The notes under the pieces: generated by a model
The model's input: the letters and a program-made list of their open reading frames with translations, nothing else
Database searches by the model: none
Told to the model about the DNA's origin: nothing
Program-made: the position numbers and the translations under genes
Assembly: GCF_002220365.1 (NCBI RefSeq)
Contig: NZ_MTHB01000290.1
Span: forward strand, 1 to 64,000
Reading direction: 5' to 3'
Source of the DNA: Caballeronia sordidicola
GTDB taxonomy: Bacteria > Pseudomonadota > Gammaproteobacteria > Burkholderiales > Burkholderiaceae
DNA: 64,000 nt
Shown: piece after piece, positions 61,865-64,000 of the stretch
How positions within the stretch are numbered: position 1 is the first letter of the stretch
Layout: every line of letters begins with the position of its first letter

Positions 61865-63045
61865 TCGAAGCTGCACAATTCGTCGAAGCCGCGCGCGAGC
61901 GGGGTTTCGACTGGTACGCGGGCGTTCCGTGCTCGTATCTGACGCCGTTTATCAATTACGTGCTGCAGGATGAGTCGCTGAATTACGTGTCGGCGGCCAA
62001 TGAGGGCGACGCCGTTGCGTTGATCGCGGGCGTGGCGCTTGGCGCGTCGGGCGTGCACAAGGCGCGCCGTGGCATTTCGATGATGCAGAACTCCGGGCTC
62101 GGCAACGCGGTGAGCCCGCTGACTTCGCTCACGTGGACGTTCAGGCTGCCGCAATTGTTGATCGTCACGTGGCGCGGTCAACCGGGTGTCGCCGATGAAC
62201 CGCAGCACGCGCTGATGGGACCCGTCACGCCGGCCATGCTCGACACTATGGAGATCCCGTGGGAGGTGTTCCCCACGGAAGCCGATGCGATCGGACCCGC
62301 GCTCGATCGCGCGACCGCTCATATGGACAGCACGGGTCGCCCGTATGCGCTGGTGATGCAGAAGGGAAGTGTCGCGCCGTACAAGTTGAACAAGAAAGGC
62401 TTGAGCGGTGTACGTCAGCGCGCGTTGAACGAGCGCGCGAAGGTTGAGTCGTTCGAAGACACGGGCGAACGCGTGTCAGGTGTGTCACGTCACGACGCGT
62501 TGCAGCGAGTGATCGCGCACACGCCGAAAGAGTCGACGGTCGTCTTGGCATCTACAGGATTTTGCGGTCGGGAGCTCTACGCTATCGATGACCGCGAGAA
62601 CCAGGTGTACCTGGTTGGATCAATGGGATGCGTGACACCTATGGCGCTCGGCCTGGCGTTGTCGCGGCCTGACCTGAACGTGGTGGCGCTCGACGGCGAC
62701 GGCGCCGCGCTGATGCGCATGGGCGTGTTCGCGACCCTCGGCGCTTATGGGCCGGCCAACCTCACGCACCTGCTGCTGGACAACGGTGCGCATGAGTCGA
62801 CCGGCGGTCAGGCGACGGTGTCCCAAGGCGTAGAGTTCGCGCGGATCGCTTCAGCGTGCGGGTACGCACTGGCGCTGGACGGCGGTGAGCTCTCGATCAT
62901 CGACCGGCTGTTCGACGCGAAGGAAGTCGATGGCGTGCGTTTTGCGCGGCTGTCGATCAACACCGGCACGCCGAGCGACCTGCCGCGCCCGTCGATCACG
63001 CCGGAAGATGTGCGTCGCCGGTTGCAAACCCATATCGGACGCTAG
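61861..63045 (+). CDS. ppd: Phosphonopyruvate decarboxylase
   Basis: Thiamine-diphosphate enzyme that drives the pathway forward by decarboxylating phosphonopyruvate to phosphonoacetaldehyde. The 394 residues (GTG start) have the N-terminal [15 protein letters not shown] and [13 protein letters not shown] (with the catalytic-type Glu). The C-terminal TPP motif is [11 protein letters not shown] through to LLLDN (GDG-x(n)-N). It is the last gene of the operon. I see no transaminase or alcohol dehydrogenase after it before the window ends. Confidence 0.94.
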   Translation: MIEAAQFVEAARERGFDWYAGVPCSYLTPFINYVLQDESLNYVSAANEGDAVALIAGVALGASGVHKARRGISMMQNSGLGNAVSPLTSLTWTFRLPQLLIVTWRGQPGVADEPQHALMGPVTPAMLDTMEIPWEVFPTEADAIGPALDRATAHMDSTGRPYALVMQKGSVAPYKLNKKGLSGVRQRALNERAKVESFEDTGERVSGVSRHDALQRVIAHTPKESTVVLASTGFCGRELYAIDDRENQVYLVGSMGCVTPMALGLALSRPDLNVVALDGDGAALMRMGVFATLGAYGPANLTHLLLDNGAHESTGGQATVSQGVEFARIASACGYALALDGGELSIIDRLFDAKEVDGVRFARLSINTGTPSDLPRPSITPEDVRRRLQTHIGR

Positions 63046-63108
63046 AAGGGCCACCGTTGCCCCACCCGGGTCCCGTAGCGGTGGTTCAGCCAAAGGCCGC
63101 GCGTTAAG

Positions 63109-63142
63109 CGTGGCTGGGCGTGGTGGGCGTGGCTGGGCGTGG
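63109..63142. repeat. GCGTGGCTGG tandem repeat
   Basis: About 3.5 imperfect 10-bp units (GCGTGGCTGG, GCGTGGTGGG) between ppd and the convergent hypothetical gene, abutting that gene's stop codon. Confidence 0.75.
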
Positions 63143-63583
63143 TTAATCGCGGTTGCAGAAGATCGCGGTGATAAAAGGCGCGACGTGATGAATAACAGCA
63201 TCGCTGCCGGCCGCGCGGACCTTTTCCTTGACGGAGCCTTCCTCGCCGATCACGACGGCGCCATACGCCGAGTCGGCGATCGGGTTACCGCTGCCCTGCT
63301 TGAAAATCGCGTCATTCTTCTGATACCCAACTACCGCGAATACGCCGAAATCGAACGCCGTGAGGTGGCTGCCGTGCGTGGGCTTAAACGCGTTGATCGA
63401 ATTGGATTCCACGCGCATCGGCGTGGTTTCTATCGTGTGGTTTTCCTGAAGTGGCGCGATGAACGCGTGCGCGGTCGATTTGCAGTCGAGCTGGGCGTCG
63501 AGCGCATACGCTGAAGCCTGCATGGACGCTGCCGCAATGAGGATGGATAAGCCGATGCGGACGGCTTGAACGAATGGCTTCAT
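63143..63583 (-). CDS. Hypothetical periplasmic protein
   Basis: The ATG at 63583 gives 146 residues with a good signal peptide (ILIAAASMQASAYA). The mature part has two Cys (in LDCKST and IFCNRD, near each end) that could form a disulfide, and ends NRD. I recognise no family. It is convergent with ppd and not part of that operon. Confidence 0.7.
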   Translation of the reverse strand: MKPFVQAVRIGLSILIAAASMQASAYALDAQLDCKSTAHAFIAPLQENHTIETTPMRVESNSINAFKPTHGSHLTAFDFGVFAVVGYQKNDAIFKQGSGNPIADSAYGAVVIGEEGSVKEKVRAAGSDAVIHHVAPFITAIFCNRD

Positions 63584-64000
63584 GAACGGTGAGTACGCGC
63601 TCGGGCGCTGCGAAAGCCTAGACTTTAGCCGGAAGCCGGAAAGTGTGCTTAAGCAAGTGCTTGGAGCCCGTCTGGCGGGGCTCTGCGGGGAGGATCCCAA
63701 CCGGTTCGCACTGAAATTCTGGCCGGTAATCCTCAGCGGAATTACGGTGAGCTGTGCGAACGGGTTTGAGGAGTGGTTGAACCGCTCCGTCGATAAGGAT
63801 AATTAAGCGAAATCAAGGCGTGCAAGCCGGCGTCAGTGACGAAGGCGGCGAGCACGCTGGATTTGCTCGACGCGTTGAAATTATCAAGGCGGCGTTAGGC
63901 GCACGAGCGGCACGACCGCGCACTCAGGCTCACGTGTCGCCGACGAACCCGGACAGCGAACCGCAACCCCTCAAGCCGCTGCCAACTCAGGCACCACCGC
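63584..64000. other. Right-edge region without a supported gene
   Basis: A plus-strand frame of 74 codons (63582-63806) lacks a ribosome-binding site and family features. On the minus strand, AVVPELAAA followed by a TGA at 63971-63973 could be the C-terminus of a gene entering from the right, but 30 bases are too few to say. Confidence 0.4.

Noticed and set aside
63582-63806. 74-codon plus-strand frame near the right edge
   Set aside because: No ribosome-binding site, no family features, and it begins inside the start codon of the opposite gene.

Overview
The window is chromosomal DNA from a betaproteobacterium of the Burkholderiaceae, most likely Paraburkholderia or Caballeronia. The evidence is GC-rich coding DNA, a fused hemD-hemX gene beside hemC and hemY, a Burkholderia-type trimeric porin, a minCDE operon, and the orders rph-rdgB-hemW and yicC-gmk-rpoZ-spoT. 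The assignment rests on recognising families and gene order; no search was run.

Layout. The left edge (1-1.0 kb) holds the tail of a Tn5/IS50-type IS4-family transposase, joined directly to the remnant of a tandem-repeat protein gene. Next come ppc and, divergently, hemC-hemDX-hemY (1.1-9 kb). On the minus strand follow a broken tolC-like gene, a rhodanese gene and pcm, then a TRIC-type channel gene, an Smr-domain gene and trxB (9-14.8 kb). On the plus strand are ftsK and lolA, a minus-strand cytX-like transporter, then rarA, serS and tRNA-Ser(CGA) (15-23 kb). A lower-GC accessory patch at 23-24.7 kb holds a secreted-protein candidate, an outer-membrane-protein pseudogene and a lipoprotein. 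From 25 to 45 kb there are map, a GNAT gene, minCDE, cell-envelope genes (WxxGxW protein, small lipoprotein, ClC channel, OpgC-like protein, MHS permease, TonB-C lipoprotein), a brnTA toxin-antitoxin pair, tRNA-Ser(TGA), the minus-strand operon rph-rdgB-hemW-MFS and the plus-strand operon yicC-gmk-rpoZ-spoT. From 45 to 56 kb there are two identical tRNA-Arg(ACG) genes, greB, a porin, a strong small-RNA candidate, an exonuclease/GIY-YIG fusion, a periplasmic chorismate mutase, a 49-codon gene, tRNA-Thr(CGT), fbp, pepN and a DUF4136 lipoprotein.

The most distinctive region is 56.8-63.05 kb, a tightly coupled six-gene plus-strand operon. It encodes a CDP-alcohol phosphatidyltransferase, a 2-oxoglutarate/Fe(II) oxygenase, an HpnL-like membrane protein, a nucleotidyltransferase, PEP mutase fused to a second nucleotidyltransferase domain, and phosphonopyruvate decarboxylase. 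PEP mutase and the decarboxylase would turn PEP into phosphonoacetaldehyde. The nucleotidyltransferases and the membrane phosphatidyltransferase are what would be needed to CMP-activate a phosphonate and place it on a lipid, with the oxygenase and the HpnL-like protein tailoring or moving the product. I infer a phosphonolipid pathway. No 2-aminoethylphosphonate transaminase or phosphonoacetaldehyde reductase is present in the window, so the final headgroup is open.
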